64,000 nucleotides of DNA from the NCBI GenBank assembly GCA_027314515.1, contig DAHVAR010000181.1:17111-81110 (forward strand), written 5' to 3'. Origin of the DNA: Actinomycetota bacterium (GTDB lineage Bacteria > Actinomycetota > Actinomycetes > Streptosporangiales > Streptosporangiaceae). The position numbers and the translations under genes are program-made. Numbering within the stretch: the first letter of the stretch is position 1; every line of letters starts with the position of its first letter. Under the pieces are notes generated by a model. It ran no database searches and was not told where the DNA came from. It saw only the letters and a list, made by a program, of their open reading frames with translations. Positions 7,730 through 16,781 of this stretch are shown here, piece after piece.

Positions 7730-9301
7730 CTACCGGCCAGCCCGGTTCAGGATCGCCGCGACCTGCGCGAGCGTTCCGTCATCGCCGACGTTGCCGGGAA
7801 AAACGACATAGGGCATGCCGATCACGCCGGCCGGGGCGTCGAGTGGCCGGAACACCGAGATCATGCCGGGAAACAACTGGCCGGCCACCTCGGCGCGGCG
7901 GATGCGCAAGCCGTGCAGTGCGACGTCGTGCGAGGTGACGCCGCCCTTCGCCACTATCCAGGCAGGCCTCGCGCCGTGGCCGCCCGCAGCCGGCGGGCTG
8001 ACAGCCTGCCGGACGACGCTCGCCAGCGCCAGCGAGATTGCGCGGCCGGCCGCGAGGTTGTCCTCAGCGCCGCCAGCGGCCGTGACGGTGCGGCTGGTGG
8101 ACAGCAGGACGTCTGATCGGCTCAGCGCGTCCGCCACCCGACGTGCCGCGACAGTTACTACCTCAGCTGCGCGCGGCAAGCCGCCCCGCGCCCCGCCTGC
8201 GCGCGGCAAGCCGCCCCGCGCCCCGCCGAGAATGGCGGGAACGCTGAGTTCGACGTCGATCACTGGGCAACGCGCGCGGAGTACGGCGAGCTGACGGCTG
8301 GTCTGCGCGACATGGGAGCCGGCCACGATCAGGCCGTGCCCGGCCTCATCCGGACGCCACGTCCGCAGTTCCGCGGCGCCAAGCGGCGGCCTCGGCTCCA
8401 GGCCGGCCAGGGCACGCACGAAGGACGGTCCGCTCCGGAAGCCGAACGACTTGCCCGCGGCCTCGGCCGCCAGCACCCCGCAGGCGATCGTCTCCAGGTC
8501 AGAGTATTCGGTGGCGTCGGCGACGACCCACGCCCCGCCTGTCACGCTCGCCAGCAGGCCGGCTACCCGGTCCGGCCCGCCGCGCCTGATGTCGGCCAGG
8601 CTGATGCCGTGCACCTCGCCGGGCGAGATGGCACCGCCGGACTTCTCGCTGATGAAGGCCGCCAGGTCGGACGCGCGGTAGCCGAAGGCGGTGTCACGGG
8701 CGAACTCGGTCTCGCCGACCGGCACCAAGCCGGCCTCGGTGCGAGCCCAGTGGATCCCGGCCGCTGTCAGCCGTCCCGCCTCGATGAAAGCCGGGACCAG
8801 GAGCACGGCATCGAAGCCCGCTCCGCTCACCTCGCGGCGAGCCTCCTGCACCGCCGCGACTTCCGCGAGCAGGTGACCTCGCAGCGTCGAGTCACTGCGG
8901 CTGACGAGCTGAATTCGTCCCCTCCGGCCGGTGACACCGCCGGCGCCGGAGATTCGTCCGGCGGCGGCGACCCGCGCGGCAGCGGCAATCAGGCCGCGAG
9001 CGACCTGCACCGTTAGCTCTGCCGCAGCCGGCTCGGCCAGGCTGCGCGTATTCGTCAGGACAAAACATGTTGCGGCCGGCCCGGCCAGTGCGGCCCCGTA
9101 CGCATCGTCGTCGCCGGCCGTCACGACCTGCACGCCATGCACGGCCTGCGAGCCGGTCGGATCATCGTCGAGGACGCCGAGGAGCACGCCGTCCGCGGCG
9201 CGCATCGCGCGGATCCGCTCCCGCAGCCGCGCGCCGTCGCGGCGGGCTCTCGGCAGGGAGCCGAAGACCTCCGAAGCGGTGGGCAAGCGATCGGCAGGCA
9301 A
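7730..9301 (-). CDS. Four-carbon acid sugar kinase family protein (DUF1537)
   Basis: A 523-residue member of the DUF1537 kinase family, which phosphorylates D-erythronate, D/L-threonate or related acids. Visible motifs are LGVLDDDPTGSQ (41-52, substrate side), SRSDSTLRGH, GSHVAQTSRQL (start of the C-terminal nucleotide domain), KGGVTSHD and FPGNVGDDG near the end. The only start compatible with an upstream in-frame stop is a TTG at 9301 with gggaacgcgg before it. It is divergent from a DenD-like dehydrogenase, 88 bp away, which supports a sugar-acid catabolic role. The protein carries a 10-residue tandem duplication (GGARGGLPRA twice). Confidence 0.85.
   Translation of the reverse strand: MPADRLPTASEVFGSLPRARRDGARLRERIRAMRAADGVLLGVLDDDPTGSQAVHGVQVVTAGDDDAYGAALAGPAATCFVLTNTRSLAEPAAAELTVQVARGLIAAAARVAAAGRISGAGGVTGRRGRIQLVSRSDSTLRGHLLAEVAAVQEARREVSGAGFDAVLLVPAFIEAGRLTAAGIHWARTEAGLVPVGETEFARDTAFGYRASDLAAFISEKSGGAISPGEVHGISLADIRRGGPDRVAGLLASVTGGAWVVADATEYSDLETIACGVLAAEAAGKSFGFRSGPSFVRALAGLEPRPPLGAAELRTWRPDEAGHGLIVAGSHVAQTSRQLAVLRARCPVIDVELSVPAILGGARGGLPRAGGARGGLPRAAEVVTVAARRVADALSRSDVLLSTSRTVTAAGGAEDNLAAGRAISLALASVVRQAVSPPAAGGHGARPAWIVAKGGVTSHDVALHGLRIRRAEVAGQLFPGMISVFRPLDAPAGVIGMPYVVFPGNVGDDGTLAQVAAILNRAGR
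8167..8226. repeat. Perfect 30-bp tandem duplication inside the DUF1537 kinase gene
   Basis: Bases 8167-8196 and 8197-8226 are identical (each starts ctgcgcgcgg and ends gcgccccgc). The unit is a multiple of three, so the reading frame is kept and the protein gains a repeated Gly/Arg-rich loop between the two kinase domains. Confidence 0.9.
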
Positions 9302-9389
9302 CCGCGCGTTCCCGGCTAAATCAGGGAGAAGCGACAGGGCATAACATCACTGTATTCGGCGTGCCGATCGCCTGCAGGCTGGAGGCAAC

Positions 9390-10409
9390 GTGACGAACGT
9401 GCTGGTCACCGGTGGCGCCGGCTTCCTTGGTGCGCGCCTGGCCCGGCAGTTGCTGGCCACCGGCGCGCTGGCTGCGGGCGGCGCTCCGGCGCAACCGCTG
9501 ACCCGGCTGACCCTGGTGGACCGGGTGCCGCCGCCCGCGGACCTCACCGCCGACCACCGGGTCACCGCGATCGTCGGCGACCTCACCGACCTGCTCGAGC
9601 CCGGCCGGGCTGGCCCCTCGCTCGCTAGCACAGCCGCACTGGCGCCCGCTGACGTGATCTTTCACCTGGCCGCAGCGGTGAGCGCGGAATGCGAAGCCGA
9701 CTTCGATCTCGGCATGCGGGTGAACCTCGGCGCCACGCAGGCGCTGCTCGAGCGCTGCCGCGCCGCGACGTCAAGCCCGGTCGTGGTGTTCGCGAGCTCG
9801 CTGGCAGTCTTCGGCGCCTCCGCCGAGCACCCGCTCCCCCGCGTCGTCGACGATCACACGATGCCGAATCCGCAGTCCAGCTACGGCATGCAGAAGCTGA
9901 TCTGCGAGCAGTTGCTGGCCGATTACACCCGGAAGGGGTTCCTGCGCGGGCGGGCCGTGCGGCTGATGACGGTCAGCGTGCGGCCAGGGCGACCCAATGC
10001 GGCGGCATCCGGCTTCCTGTCCGGCATCATCCGCGAGCCGCTGGCCGGCCGGCCTGCGAGGTGCCCTGTCGGTCCGCTGACCGAGGTCGCGCTCAGCTCG
10101 CCCGCCAGGGCCATCGACGGGCTGCTGTGCGCGGCCGCCGCTTCCGACGCGGCCTGGGGCGACCAGACCCCGGTCAACCTGCCGGCTCTCACGGCCACCG
10201 TGGCCGGCCTGGTCGCAGCGCTGGAGCGGGTTGCCGGGCCGCAGGTCAGCGCGCTGATCGACTGGCTTCCGGACCCGGCGGTTGCGGCGATCGTGGCAGG
10301 CTGGCCCGCCCGCTTCCGCACCGACCGGGCAGCGCGCCTGGGCCTGCGCCCCGACCCCGACTTCGAGTCGGTCATCCGCATGTACCTGGCCGAGACCATG
10401 ATCACGTAA
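9390..10409 (+). CDS. NAD-dependent epimerase/dehydratase family protein, DenD-like (D-erythronate dehydrogenase)
   Basis: A 339-residue extended short-chain dehydrogenase. The Rossmann motif is VTGGAGFLGARL (6-17), the catalytic Ser is S136/137 in VVFASSLAVFG, and the YxxxK pair is Y165/K169 in SSYGMQKL. The segment MTVSVRPGRPNAAASGF followed by SGIIREPLAG is typical of the DenD subgroup, which oxidises D-erythronate at C2 before phosphorylation by a DUF1537 kinase; the divergently oriented kinase supports this. No aldolase or isomerase partner of the pathway is in the window. GTG 9390 has ggctggaggcaac as RBS. Confidence 0.8.
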   Translation: MTNVLVTGGAGFLGARLARQLLATGALAAGGAPAQPLTRLTLVDRVPPPADLTADHRVTAIVGDLTDLLEPGRAGPSLASTAALAPADVIFHLAAAVSAECEADFDLGMRVNLGATQALLERCRAATSSPVVVFASSLAVFGASAEHPLPRVVDDHTMPNPQSSYGMQKLICEQLLADYTRKGFLRGRAVRLMTVSVRPGRPNAAASGFLSGIIREPLAGRPARCPVGPLTEVALSSPARAIDGLLCAAAASDAAWGDQTPVNLPALTATVAGLVAALERVAGPQVSALIDWLPDPAVAAIVAGWPARFRTDRAARLGLRPDPDFESVIRMYLAETMIT

Positions 10410-10472
10410 GCATCGCGGCCGCCGGCGGTAGAATTCCCTTCGTGCTCATGACGGTAAGGCTAGTGACGGGGG

Positions 10473-11366
10473 GTGAGGGTGACCGTGGCACTGCCCTTTG
10501 ATTCCGCGGCGAAGTTCCAGGAGTACGCCCGTCCGGAGATGCTCGTCAGCACCGAATGGCTGGCCGGGCACCTGCAGGATCCGGGCCTGGTGGTGGCCGA
10601 GTCCGACGAGGATGTGCTGCTCTACGAGACCGGCCACATCCCCGGCTCGGTCAAGCTGGACTGGCACACCGAGCTGAACGACCCGGTCACTCGCGACTAC
10701 GTCGACGGACCAGGGTTCGCCCGGCTGATGTCCGCCAAGGGCATCAGCCGGGACAGCACGCTGGTCCTGTACGGTGACCGGAACAACTGGTGGGCCGCGT
10801 ACGCGCTGTGGGTCTGCACGCTGTTCGGTCACCCCGATGTCCGGCTGCTGGACGGGGGCCGGGCGAAATGGATCGCCGAGGGCCGCGACATCACCACCGA
10901 GGTGCCGCAGCGGCCGCGCTCGGACTACCCGGTCATCGACCGCGACGACAGCCAGTTCCGTGCCTTCCGCGATGACGTGCTCGCGCACCTCGGCCAGCCG
11001 CTGATCGATGTCCGCTCGCCCGGCGAGTACACCGGCGAGCTTCTGCACATGCCGGACTACCCGCAAGAAGGCGCGCTCCGGGGCGGCCACATCCCTGGCG
11101 CCAGGAGCGTGCCCTGGTCGCGGGCGGCTGCCGACGATGCCACGTTCCGCCCGCGCCAGGAGCTTGAGGCGATCTACGCGGGTGAGGCGGGCCTCCGGCC
11201 GGCGGACGAGGTGGTGGTGTACTGCCGGATCGGTGAGCGGTCCAGCCACACCTGGTTCGTTCTGCACCACCTGATGGGCTACCCGCATGTCCGCAACTAC
11301 GACGGTTCCTGGACGGAGTGGGGCAACTCGGTGAAGGCGCCAATCCGCCGCGGGGAGAATCCGTGA
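10473..11366 (+). CDS. Sulfurtransferase with two rhodanese domains (SseA/CysA-like)
   Basis: A 297-residue thiosulfate/3-mercaptopyruvate sulfurtransferase. The N-terminal inactive rhodanese domain contains [11 protein letters not shown]; the C-terminal domain contains [24 protein letters not shown] and the active loop [12 protein letters not shown] with catalytic Cys251. This loop type (CRIGERSS) matches actinobacterial thiosulfate sulfurtransferases. GTG 10473 is used; a second GTG lies 6 bases downstream. Its stop overlaps the GTG of the SufE-like gene (GTGA), so persulfide sulfur is probably passed to that protein or the two act in one sulfur-trafficking unit. Confidence 0.88.
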   Translation: MRVTVALPFDSAAKFQEYARPEMLVSTEWLAGHLQDPGLVVAESDEDVLLYETGHIPGSVKLDWHTELNDPVTRDYVDGPGFARLMSAKGISRDSTLVLYGDRNNWWAAYALWVCTLFGHPDVRLLDGGRAKWIAEGRDITTEVPQRPRSDYPVIDRDDSQFRAFRDDVLAHLGQPLIDVRSPGEYTGELLHMPDYPQEGALRGGHIPGARSVPWSRAAADDATFRPRQELEAIYAGEAGLRPADEVVVYCRIGERSSHTWFVLHHLMGYPHVRNYDGSWTEWGNSVKAPIRRGENP

Positions 11367-11806
11367 CCGCGGCCGGCACGCTCAATCCCCGGCTGCAGGA
11401 GATCGCCGAGGATTTCACCGCGCTTACCGGCCCTGAGCGGCTGCAGTTGCTGCTGGAGTTCGCGGGCGATCTGCCGCCGCTGCCTGCCCGCTATGCCGAT
11501 CACCCGGACCTGCTTGAAGCCGTGCCCGAGTGCCAGTCGCCGCTGTTCCTGGCGGTCGAGACCGACGCCGAAGGCACCGTCCACCTGTTCTTCGACGCGC
11601 CGCCCGAGGCGCCGACCACGCGCGGTTTCGCCGGCATCCTGCACGCCGGGCTGGACGGTCTGGATGCGGAGCAGATTCTGCAGACACCCGGCGAGTTCTC
11701 TGCCCAGCTCGGCCTGCAGGATCTGGTCAGCCCGCTGCGGCTGCGCGGCATGGCGGCAATGCTGGCCAGGATCAAGCGGCAGGTTCGCGACCAGCAGCGG
11801 CCCTAA
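11363..11806 (+). CDS. SufE family sulfur-acceptor protein
   Basis: A 147-residue SufE fold protein. SufE accepts persulfide sulfur on a conserved Cys and passes it on for Fe-S cluster assembly. That Cys is C57 in [10 protein letters not shown] (family pattern x-GCQS-x-V-W-L), and the conserved C-terminal [12 protein letters not shown] helix is present. Start GTG 11363 overlaps the stop of the upstream sulfurtransferase, giving a two-gene operon. The pairing with a rhodanese instead of a SufS cysteine desulfurase is common in actinobacteria. Confidence 0.85.
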   Translation: MTAAGTLNPRLQEIAEDFTALTGPERLQLLLEFAGDLPPLPARYADHPDLLEAVPECQSPLFLAVETDAEGTVHLFFDAPPEAPTTRGFAGILHAGLDGLDAEQILQTPGEFSAQLGLQDLVSPLRLRGMAAMLARIKRQVRDQQRP

Positions 11807-11909
11807 CCCGGGCTTTGCCTGCCGCTGCGGCACGAGTCAGCGTGGCTGGGTATGACGACCTGGGCACGTGCAGCGAGGTGCGCGCCCAGGGTTACCCAGG
11901 GGAGCGATC

Positions 11910-12134
11910 ATGAACTGTCCGCACCAGCCGCCCTGCCCCCCGGCAGCGGCGCCGGACTGCGAGGCCGCGCATGTCGTGGCCGCGCACCCGGAACAGGGCT
12001 GGAGCCTGCTGTGCAACGGCGTCGTCATCTTCGACGACACTGGTGACCTGCTGCCCGACGGACGGATAATCACGCCGCACCGGGCCAGGCTGGACCTCGA
12101 ACTCGTGCCGTCCGGCGGTCGCGGCCGCCCATGA
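11910..12134 (+). CDS. Small DUF5999-like protein
   Basis: A 74-residue protein that begins MNCPHQPPCPPAAAPDCEAA and continues with HPEQGWSLLCNGVVIFDDTGDLLPDGRIITPHR. This pattern (CPHQPPCP; EQGWSLLCNGV; DTGELLPDG; PHRP) is a widespread actinobacterial small family of unknown function which I recognise as DUF5999. The N-terminal Cys pair suggests a metal or redox site, which is inference. ATG 11910 has cccaggggagcgatc upstream. It stands alone and is followed by an array of short hairpins. Confidence 0.75.
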   Translation: MNCPHQPPCPPAAAPDCEAAHVVAAHPEQGWSLLCNGVVIFDDTGDLLPDGRIITPHRARLDLELVPSGGRGRP

Positions 12135-12136
12135 CC

Positions 12137-12216
12137 GGACCCGCCGTCTCGCGGGCGGACCCGCCGTCTCGTGACCGGACCCGCCGCTCGCGGGCGCACC
12201 CGCCATCTCGCGGGCG
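12137..12216. repeat. Four tandem about-20-bp hairpin units downstream of the DUF5999-like gene
   Basis: About four degenerate copies of ggacccgccgtctcgcgggc follow the stop codon directly. Each good copy can fold as a CCCGC/GCGGG stem-loop. There is no T-tract, so this may be a composite terminator or simply a slippage-prone repeat. The rest of the gap to 12338 holds no gene. Confidence 0.6.
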
Positions 12217-12338
12217 GCTGGCTGGCTCGCCCCCGCTCTATCACCCCCGCGACGCCGCCGGCAGCGGCCGCCGGGCGTAGTATCACGTCGCCCCATCTCA
12301 TGCCTTTTCCCCCCGGCCACGAGGAGACGACGTCAGCC

Positions 12339-12785
12339 ATGGCAGCCACGCTTCAGGAGATCCTGCTCGCCCCGGACACCCAGCCGCAGGTAGTCGCGGA
12401 CTGTTATAACCTAATTGAGCAGGAAGTGTCTGACAAGTCCGGGATCGCCGGAACGGCAGTGAAGCTCGCCTACAAGACGGCTGTCGCCGTCGCCCCCGGC
12501 TACATCCGCTCCACGATCGAGAACCTGCTGCCGGGCTTCACCGAGAAGCTTCAGCCGTTCTGGGCTGACTTCGTCGCGTCCGGCAGTGCCGAGTTCGGCG
12601 ACTACCTCACCAAGCGGCCCGACGAGGTGTCGGAGGCGCTGCTGTCGATTACCGACGCAGCGGCGGAGAAGTCGCAGCGCTCGGCCATCGTCAAGGCGTA
12701 CCGGACCGTGCGCGGCAGCGCTGGCAGGCAAATCGAGGCTGCCCTGCCGCGCCTGGGCGACCTGGTGCAAAAATACGCCGGCTGA
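12339..12785 (+). CDS. DUF6918-like actinobacterial protein
   Basis: A 148-residue soluble, mostly helical protein starting MAATLQEILLAPDTQPQVVA. The pattern (LLAPDTQPQVVADC, EVSDKSGIAGTAVK, VAPGYIRSTIENLLPGFTEKLQPFW) matches a family I recall as DUF6918 from Streptomyces and relatives; function unknown. ATG 12339 is preceded by cgaggagacgacgtcagcc. It sits alone between the hairpin array and the acyl-CoA ligase operon. Confidence 0.65.
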   Translation: MAATLQEILLAPDTQPQVVADCYNLIEQEVSDKSGIAGTAVKLAYKTAVAVAPGYIRSTIENLLPGFTEKLQPFWADFVASGSAEFGDYLTKRPDEVSEALLSITDAAAEKSQRSAIVKAYRTVRGSAGRQIEAALPRLGDLVQKYAG

Positions 12786-12855
12786 CTCTCGCCGCTTCCG
12801 GGGCGCGCGCCGGTAATCTCGGCTGCAATGTGGTCACCTCGCCTGGAGGGTGCCG

Positions 12856-14409
12856 ATGTTCGCACGGCAGCATGCTCTGGATCACCCCGGCAAGCCCGCC
12901 ATCATCATGGCCACCTCCGGCGAGACGGTCAGCTACGCCGAGTTCGAGGCCCGTGCCAACCAGGCGGCGCATCTGCTCCGGGACGCTGGCCTGCGGCGCG
13001 GGGACCACATCTCGGTCCTCATGGAGAACAGCATCCGCATGCTCGAGATCGAAGCGGGCGCGGAACGGGCCGGCCTGTATTACACGCTGATCAACAGCTA
13101 CCTCACCGCAGCCGAGGTTGCTTACATCGTGACCAACTCCAGGTCCCGGTTGCTGTTCAGCTCGGCGGCCACGCACGCAGTGGCCGCAGCGGCGGCGGCA
13201 CAGTGCCCGCAGCTTGAGCGCCTGCTGCTGGCGGGCATGAGGGCCGGCAGCGCTACCGCCTCCGAATCGTACGAGGCCGTCGTCGCCGGCTATCCGGCTG
13301 ACCCGGTCGCCGGCGAGTCCCTTGGCGCCGCCATGCTCTACTCGTCGGGCACTACCGGGCAGCCTAAGGGCGTGCTGCGGGACTTGCCGGAAGTCCCGCC
13401 GGGCGAGGCGCTGCCGGTGATGGACTTCGTCCGGGGCATGTTCGGCTTCCGGGACGGCATGACCTACCTCAACCCGGCACCTCTCTACCACTCGGCACCG
13501 CAGGCGAGCGTGGCGGCAGCACTCCGGCTCGGTGCCACGGTCGTGGTAATGGAGCACTTCGATGCAGAGCAGTGGCTCGCGCTGGTCGAGCGGTACCGGG
13601 TAACTCACTGCCAGATGGTCCCGGTTATGTTCAGCCGGCTGCTCCGGCTGCCAGAGCGAACCCGGACGAGGTATGACACCTCGTCGCTGGAGTGCATCGT
13701 GCATGCCGCCGCGCCCTGCCCGGTGCACGTCAAGAAGGCGATGATCGACTGGCTCGGCCCGATCATCACCGAGTACTACGGCGCGACCGAGGGCAACGGG
13801 TTCACCTTCTGCGACAGCGCGGACTGGCTTACCCATCCGGGTACCGTCGGCCGGCCCATACTCGGCGAACTGCTGATACTCGATGACGACGGAAATGACT
13901 GCCCGACCGGCGATGACGGGACTATCTGGTTCCGCGGCGCGACCGCGTTCCAGTATTTCGGGGATCCGGCCAAGACCGCGGACAGCCGCCGGGACAGCGG
14001 CAGCACCAGCACCGTCGGCGATGTCGGCCACGTTGACGCGGACGGATACCTGTACCTCACCGACCGTAAGAGCTACATGATCATCTCTGGCGGGGTGAAC
14101 ATCTACCCGCAAGAGACGGAGAACTTGCTCTCCGGGCATCCCGCGGTCCTGGATGTGGCAGTAATAGGCGTCCCGAACGACGACCTCGGCGAGGAGGTGA
14201 AGGCAGTGGTGCAGCTCACCGATCCGGCTGCGGCAGGCCCTGAACTCGCGGCCGAGCTCATCGCCTACTGCCGGGACCGGCTGGCCCATTTCAAGTGCCC
14301 GCGCACGATCGACTTCGTGCCCGATCTCCCCCGCTCCCCCACCGGCAAGCTGTACAAGCGGTTCCTGCGGGACGCCTACTGGGCGGGGCACGAAACATCG
14401 ATCGTGTAG
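12856..14409 (+). CDS. AMP-dependent acyl-CoA synthetase (FadD-like)
   Basis: A 517-residue ANL-superfamily ligase. The nucleotide loop is LYSSGTTGQPKG (161-172), the A5-type motif is YYGATEGNGFTF, the hinge region includes GDVGHVDADGYLYLTDRKSYMI, and the catalytic lysine is in SPTGKLYKRF near the C-terminus. It would activate a carboxylic acid, probably medium/long-chain or aromatic, as a CoA thioester. ATG 12856 has ctggagg six bases upstream; a GTG two codons earlier is possible. It leads a probable operon with the MDR reductase (11-bp gap) and the LLM oxidoreductase, suggesting a degradative pathway. Confidence 0.85.
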   Translation: MFARQHALDHPGKPAIIMATSGETVSYAEFEARANQAAHLLRDAGLRRGDHISVLMENSIRMLEIEAGAERAGLYYTLINSYLTAAEVAYIVTNSRSRLLFSSAATHAVAAAAAAQCPQLERLLLAGMRAGSATASESYEAVVAGYPADPVAGESLGAAMLYSSGTTGQPKGVLRDLPEVPPGEALPVMDFVRGMFGFRDGMTYLNPAPLYHSAPQASVAAALRLGATVVVMEHFDAEQWLALVERYRVTHCQMVPVMFSRLLRLPERTRTRYDTSSLECIVHAAAPCPVHVKKAMIDWLGPIITEYYGATEGNGFTFCDSADWLTHPGTVGRPILGELLILDDDGNDCPTGDDGTIWFRGATAFQYFGDPAKTADSRRDSGSTSTVGDVGHVDADGYLYLTDRKSYMIISGGVNIYPQETENLLSGHPAVLDVAVIGVPNDDLGEEVKAVVQLTDPAAAGPELAAELIAYCRDRLAHFKCPRTIDFVPDLPRSPTGKLYKRFLRDAYWAGHETSIV

Positions 14410-14420
14410 GGGGTTAGCCG

Positions 14421-15569
14421 ATGGCGGCACAGATTCCGGTCGAGGGCCTGCAACTGCGCTCGCTGGTCCGCTCCGATCGGGTACTTGAGGTCTGCCTGAC
14501 GTCCGTGACCGTGCCCGCGCCGGGCCCCGCGGAGGTGATCGTACGGGTCGAGGCTGCCCCGGTTAACCCGTCCGACCTGGGCCTGCTCTTCGCCGGCGCG
14601 GACCTGACCAGCGCGGTGCTGACCGGTTCACCGCACCGGCCGCTGCTCACGGCCAGGATCCCCGATGCCGCCATGCCCGCGCTGGCAGGGCGGGTCGGCG
14701 TGCCGCTGCCGGTCGGCAACGAGGGCGCGGGCACGGTGATCGCAGCGGGGTCGTCGGCGGAGGCGCAGGCGCTGCTCGGCACGACCGTGGCGGTGGCGGG
14801 CGGCGGCATGTACGCGCAGTACCGGACCGTCAGCGCGGCGGCCTGCCTGCAACTGCCCCCCGGCACCCCGGCCATCGAGGGCGCATCGTCGTTCGTCAAC
14901 CCGATGACGGTGCTCGGCATGGTGGAGACCATGCGGCTGGAAGGTCACGCCGCCCTGGTGCACACCGCGGCCGCATCCAACCTCGGCCAGATGCTCAACC
15001 GGCTCTGCATCGCCGAGCAGATCCCGCTCGTCGCCATCGTGCGCAAGCCGGCCGAGGCAGCGCTGCTGCATGCCGCCGGGGCCAGGTACGTGTGCAACTC
15101 TGCGGCGCCGGACTTTGCCAGCGACCTGACGGCGGCCGTGCGCGAGACCGGAGCCACGCTGGCCTTCGACGCTGTCGGCGGCGGCAGGCTCGCCAGCCAG
15201 ATCCTGACCAGCATGGAGGCCGCGGCCAGCAGCGCAGCAGAGTCCTACAGCCGATACGGGTCGGCGGTGCACAAGCAGGTCTACATCTACGGCTCACTGG
15301 ACCGCGGGCCTACCGAACTGACTCGCGGCTACGGCATGGCCTGGGGTGTCGGCGGCTGGCTGCTCACCCCGTTCCTGCAGAAAGTCGGCCCGGCCGAGGT
15401 AGCCAGGCTGCGCCGCAGGGTCGCGGCCGAGCTCGCGACCACGTTCGCGAGCAGCTACGCCGGTCAACTGCCGCTCGCCGGTGCGCTCGCGCCCAGCGCG
15501 GTCGCTGAGTACTCGCGGATGGCGACCGGTTCTAAGTACCTGATCGTCCCGACGCAAGACCAGACGTAG
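14421..15569 (+). CDS. Zinc-binding-dehydrogenase family (MDR, quinone-oxidoreductase-like) reductase
   Basis: A 382-residue medium-chain dehydrogenase/reductase. The GroES-like N-terminal half has APVNPSDLGLL and VGNEGAGTVIAAG; the Rossmann half has ALVHTAAASNLGQMLNRL and ALVAIVRK-type beta strands. The structural-zinc cysteine cluster of alcohol dehydrogenases is absent, as in quinone-oxidoreductase and enoyl-reductase branches, so NADPH-dependent reduction of an unsaturated carbonyl is more likely than alcohol oxidation. It follows the acyl-CoA ligase by 11 bp. Confidence 0.8.
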   Translation: MAAQIPVEGLQLRSLVRSDRVLEVCLTSVTVPAPGPAEVIVRVEAAPVNPSDLGLLFAGADLTSAVLTGSPHRPLLTARIPDAAMPALAGRVGVPLPVGNEGAGTVIAAGSSAEAQALLGTTVAVAGGGMYAQYRTVSAAACLQLPPGTPAIEGASSFVNPMTVLGMVETMRLEGHAALVHTAAASNLGQMLNRLCIAEQIPLVAIVRKPAEAALLHAAGARYVCNSAAPDFASDLTAAVRETGATLAFDAVGGGRLASQILTSMEAAASSAAESYSRYGSAVHKQVYIYGSLDRGPTELTRGYGMAWGVGGWLLTPFLQKVGPAEVARLRRRVAAELATTFASSYAGQLPLAGALAPSAVAEYSRMATGSKYLIVPTQDQT

Positions 15570-15640
15570 CGACGGCGGCTCATCGCCGGCAGCCGCGCTG
15601 CTCATACTCCCCCGACGCATCCGGAGAGGCGGGACCGAAC

Positions 15641-16648
15641 ATGCTCATCGACGCGGGCGCAGAGATCGCCGCCACTCCGCAGCGCATCGAGTCCGCGGCT
15701 GTCGCGGCCGAGGCCGACGGCTATGACGGGTTCAGCGTTCCGGAGACGCGGCATGATCCGTTCGTCTGCGCCGCGCTGGCCGCCCGTGCCACCGGGCGCA
15801 TCAGCCTGCGGTCCTCGATCGCGGTGGCGTTCGCCCGCAACCCGATGAACGTGGCCGTGCTAGCCAACGACATCCAGCTGATCTCCGGCGGCCGGTTCCA
15901 GCTCGGTCTCGGCTCGCAGGTGCGGCAGCACATCGAGCGGCGCTACTCGATGCCGTGGTCTCAGCCGGCCGCCCGGATGGAGGAGTTCATCGCCGCCGTC
16001 CGGGCGATCTGGCACACCTGGGCCACCGGCGAGCGGCTCGCCTTCCGCGGCTCCTTCTACCGGCACACCCTGATGACCGACTTCTTCAACCCTGGGCCGA
16101 ATGCTTCCGGCAATCCGCCGGTGCTGCTGGCGGCGGTCGGCGAGCGGATGACTGCCGTGGCTGGCCGCGGCGCCGACGGGTTGCTCTGCCATAGCTTCAC
16201 GACCGAGGCATACCTGCGGGAACGCACGATGCCCGCGCTGCGCGCCGCTCGCGGCACCCTGGACGGATTCGAGGTCTGCCTGCCGGTGTTCGTCGTGACC
16301 GGGAGCGACGGCCAAGCCAGGGCGGCAGCCGAGGCCGGCGTGCGCGAGCAGATCGCTTTCTACGGCTCGACGCCTGCCTACCGGCCAGTCCTCGACCTGC
16401 ACGGCTGGGGTGCGCTGCACGAGCAGCTCAACCTGCTGTCCAGGCGGCAGGAATGGGCGGCCATGGGCCGGCTGATCTCTGACGATGTGCTGGCCGCTTT
16501 CGCGGTCGCCGGCGATCCCGGTCAGGTGGCCGCCGAGGTGGCAGCCCGGTTCGGCGACATTGCCACCCGGATCTCGGTCTACACGCCCTATGCCGTCGAT
16601 GCCGGGGCGCTGAGCGCAGTCACGGCGGCGTTGCGCGCTGCCCGGTGA
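15641..16648 (+). CDS. LLM-class F420-dependent oxidoreductase (TIGR03617-like)
   Basis: A 335-residue bacterial-luciferase-like TIM barrel. Family landmarks are YDGFSVPETRHDPF, ISLRSSIAVAFARNPMNVA, DIQLISGGRFQLGLGSQVRQHIERR and the late block FAVAGDPGQVAAEVAARF. The HIERRYSMPW segment after the GLGSQV motif is characteristic of an actinobacterial F420-type subfamily. It probably performs hydride transfer on a substrate linked to the preceding acyl-CoA ligase and MDR reductase. RBS ccggagaggcgggaccgaac precedes ATG 15641. Confidence 0.8.
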   Translation: MLIDAGAEIAATPQRIESAAVAAEADGYDGFSVPETRHDPFVCAALAARATGRISLRSSIAVAFARNPMNVAVLANDIQLISGGRFQLGLGSQVRQHIERRYSMPWSQPAARMEEFIAAVRAIWHTWATGERLAFRGSFYRHTLMTDFFNPGPNASGNPPVLLAAVGERMTAVAGRGADGLLCHSFTTEAYLRERTMPALRAARGTLDGFEVCLPVFVVTGSDGQARAAAEAGVREQIAFYGSTPAYRPVLDLHGWGALHEQLNLLSRRQEWAAMGRLISDDVLAAFAVAGDPGQVAAEVAARFGDIATRISVYTPYAVDAGALSAVTAALRAAR

Positions 16649-16666
16649 GCCGAAAGCGCAGCCAGG

Positions 16667-16686
16667 CACGGGACTTAAGACCCGGT
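16667..16686. promoter_or_regulatory. DosR/DevR-like box upstream of the first universal stress protein gene
   Basis: GGGACTTAAGACCC lies at the centre; all six key bases of the mycobacterial DosR box (G4, G6, C8, G13, C15, C17) fit. The centre is about 105 bp before the 16782 start. Confidence 0.5.
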
Positions 16687-16781
16687 GGCTGATAGCCGTT
16701 GGCCCTGCCGTTGTCCCTTCCCGGCCGGCATGCTCACACCAGTGGGCTGCCGTGCTGACAGCTCCGGGAAGAGGGATGAAG

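Noticed and set aside
12691..14430. A 579-codon minus-strand open frame
   Set aside because: It lies antisense to the acyl-CoA synthetase gene and has no recognisable motif or RBS.
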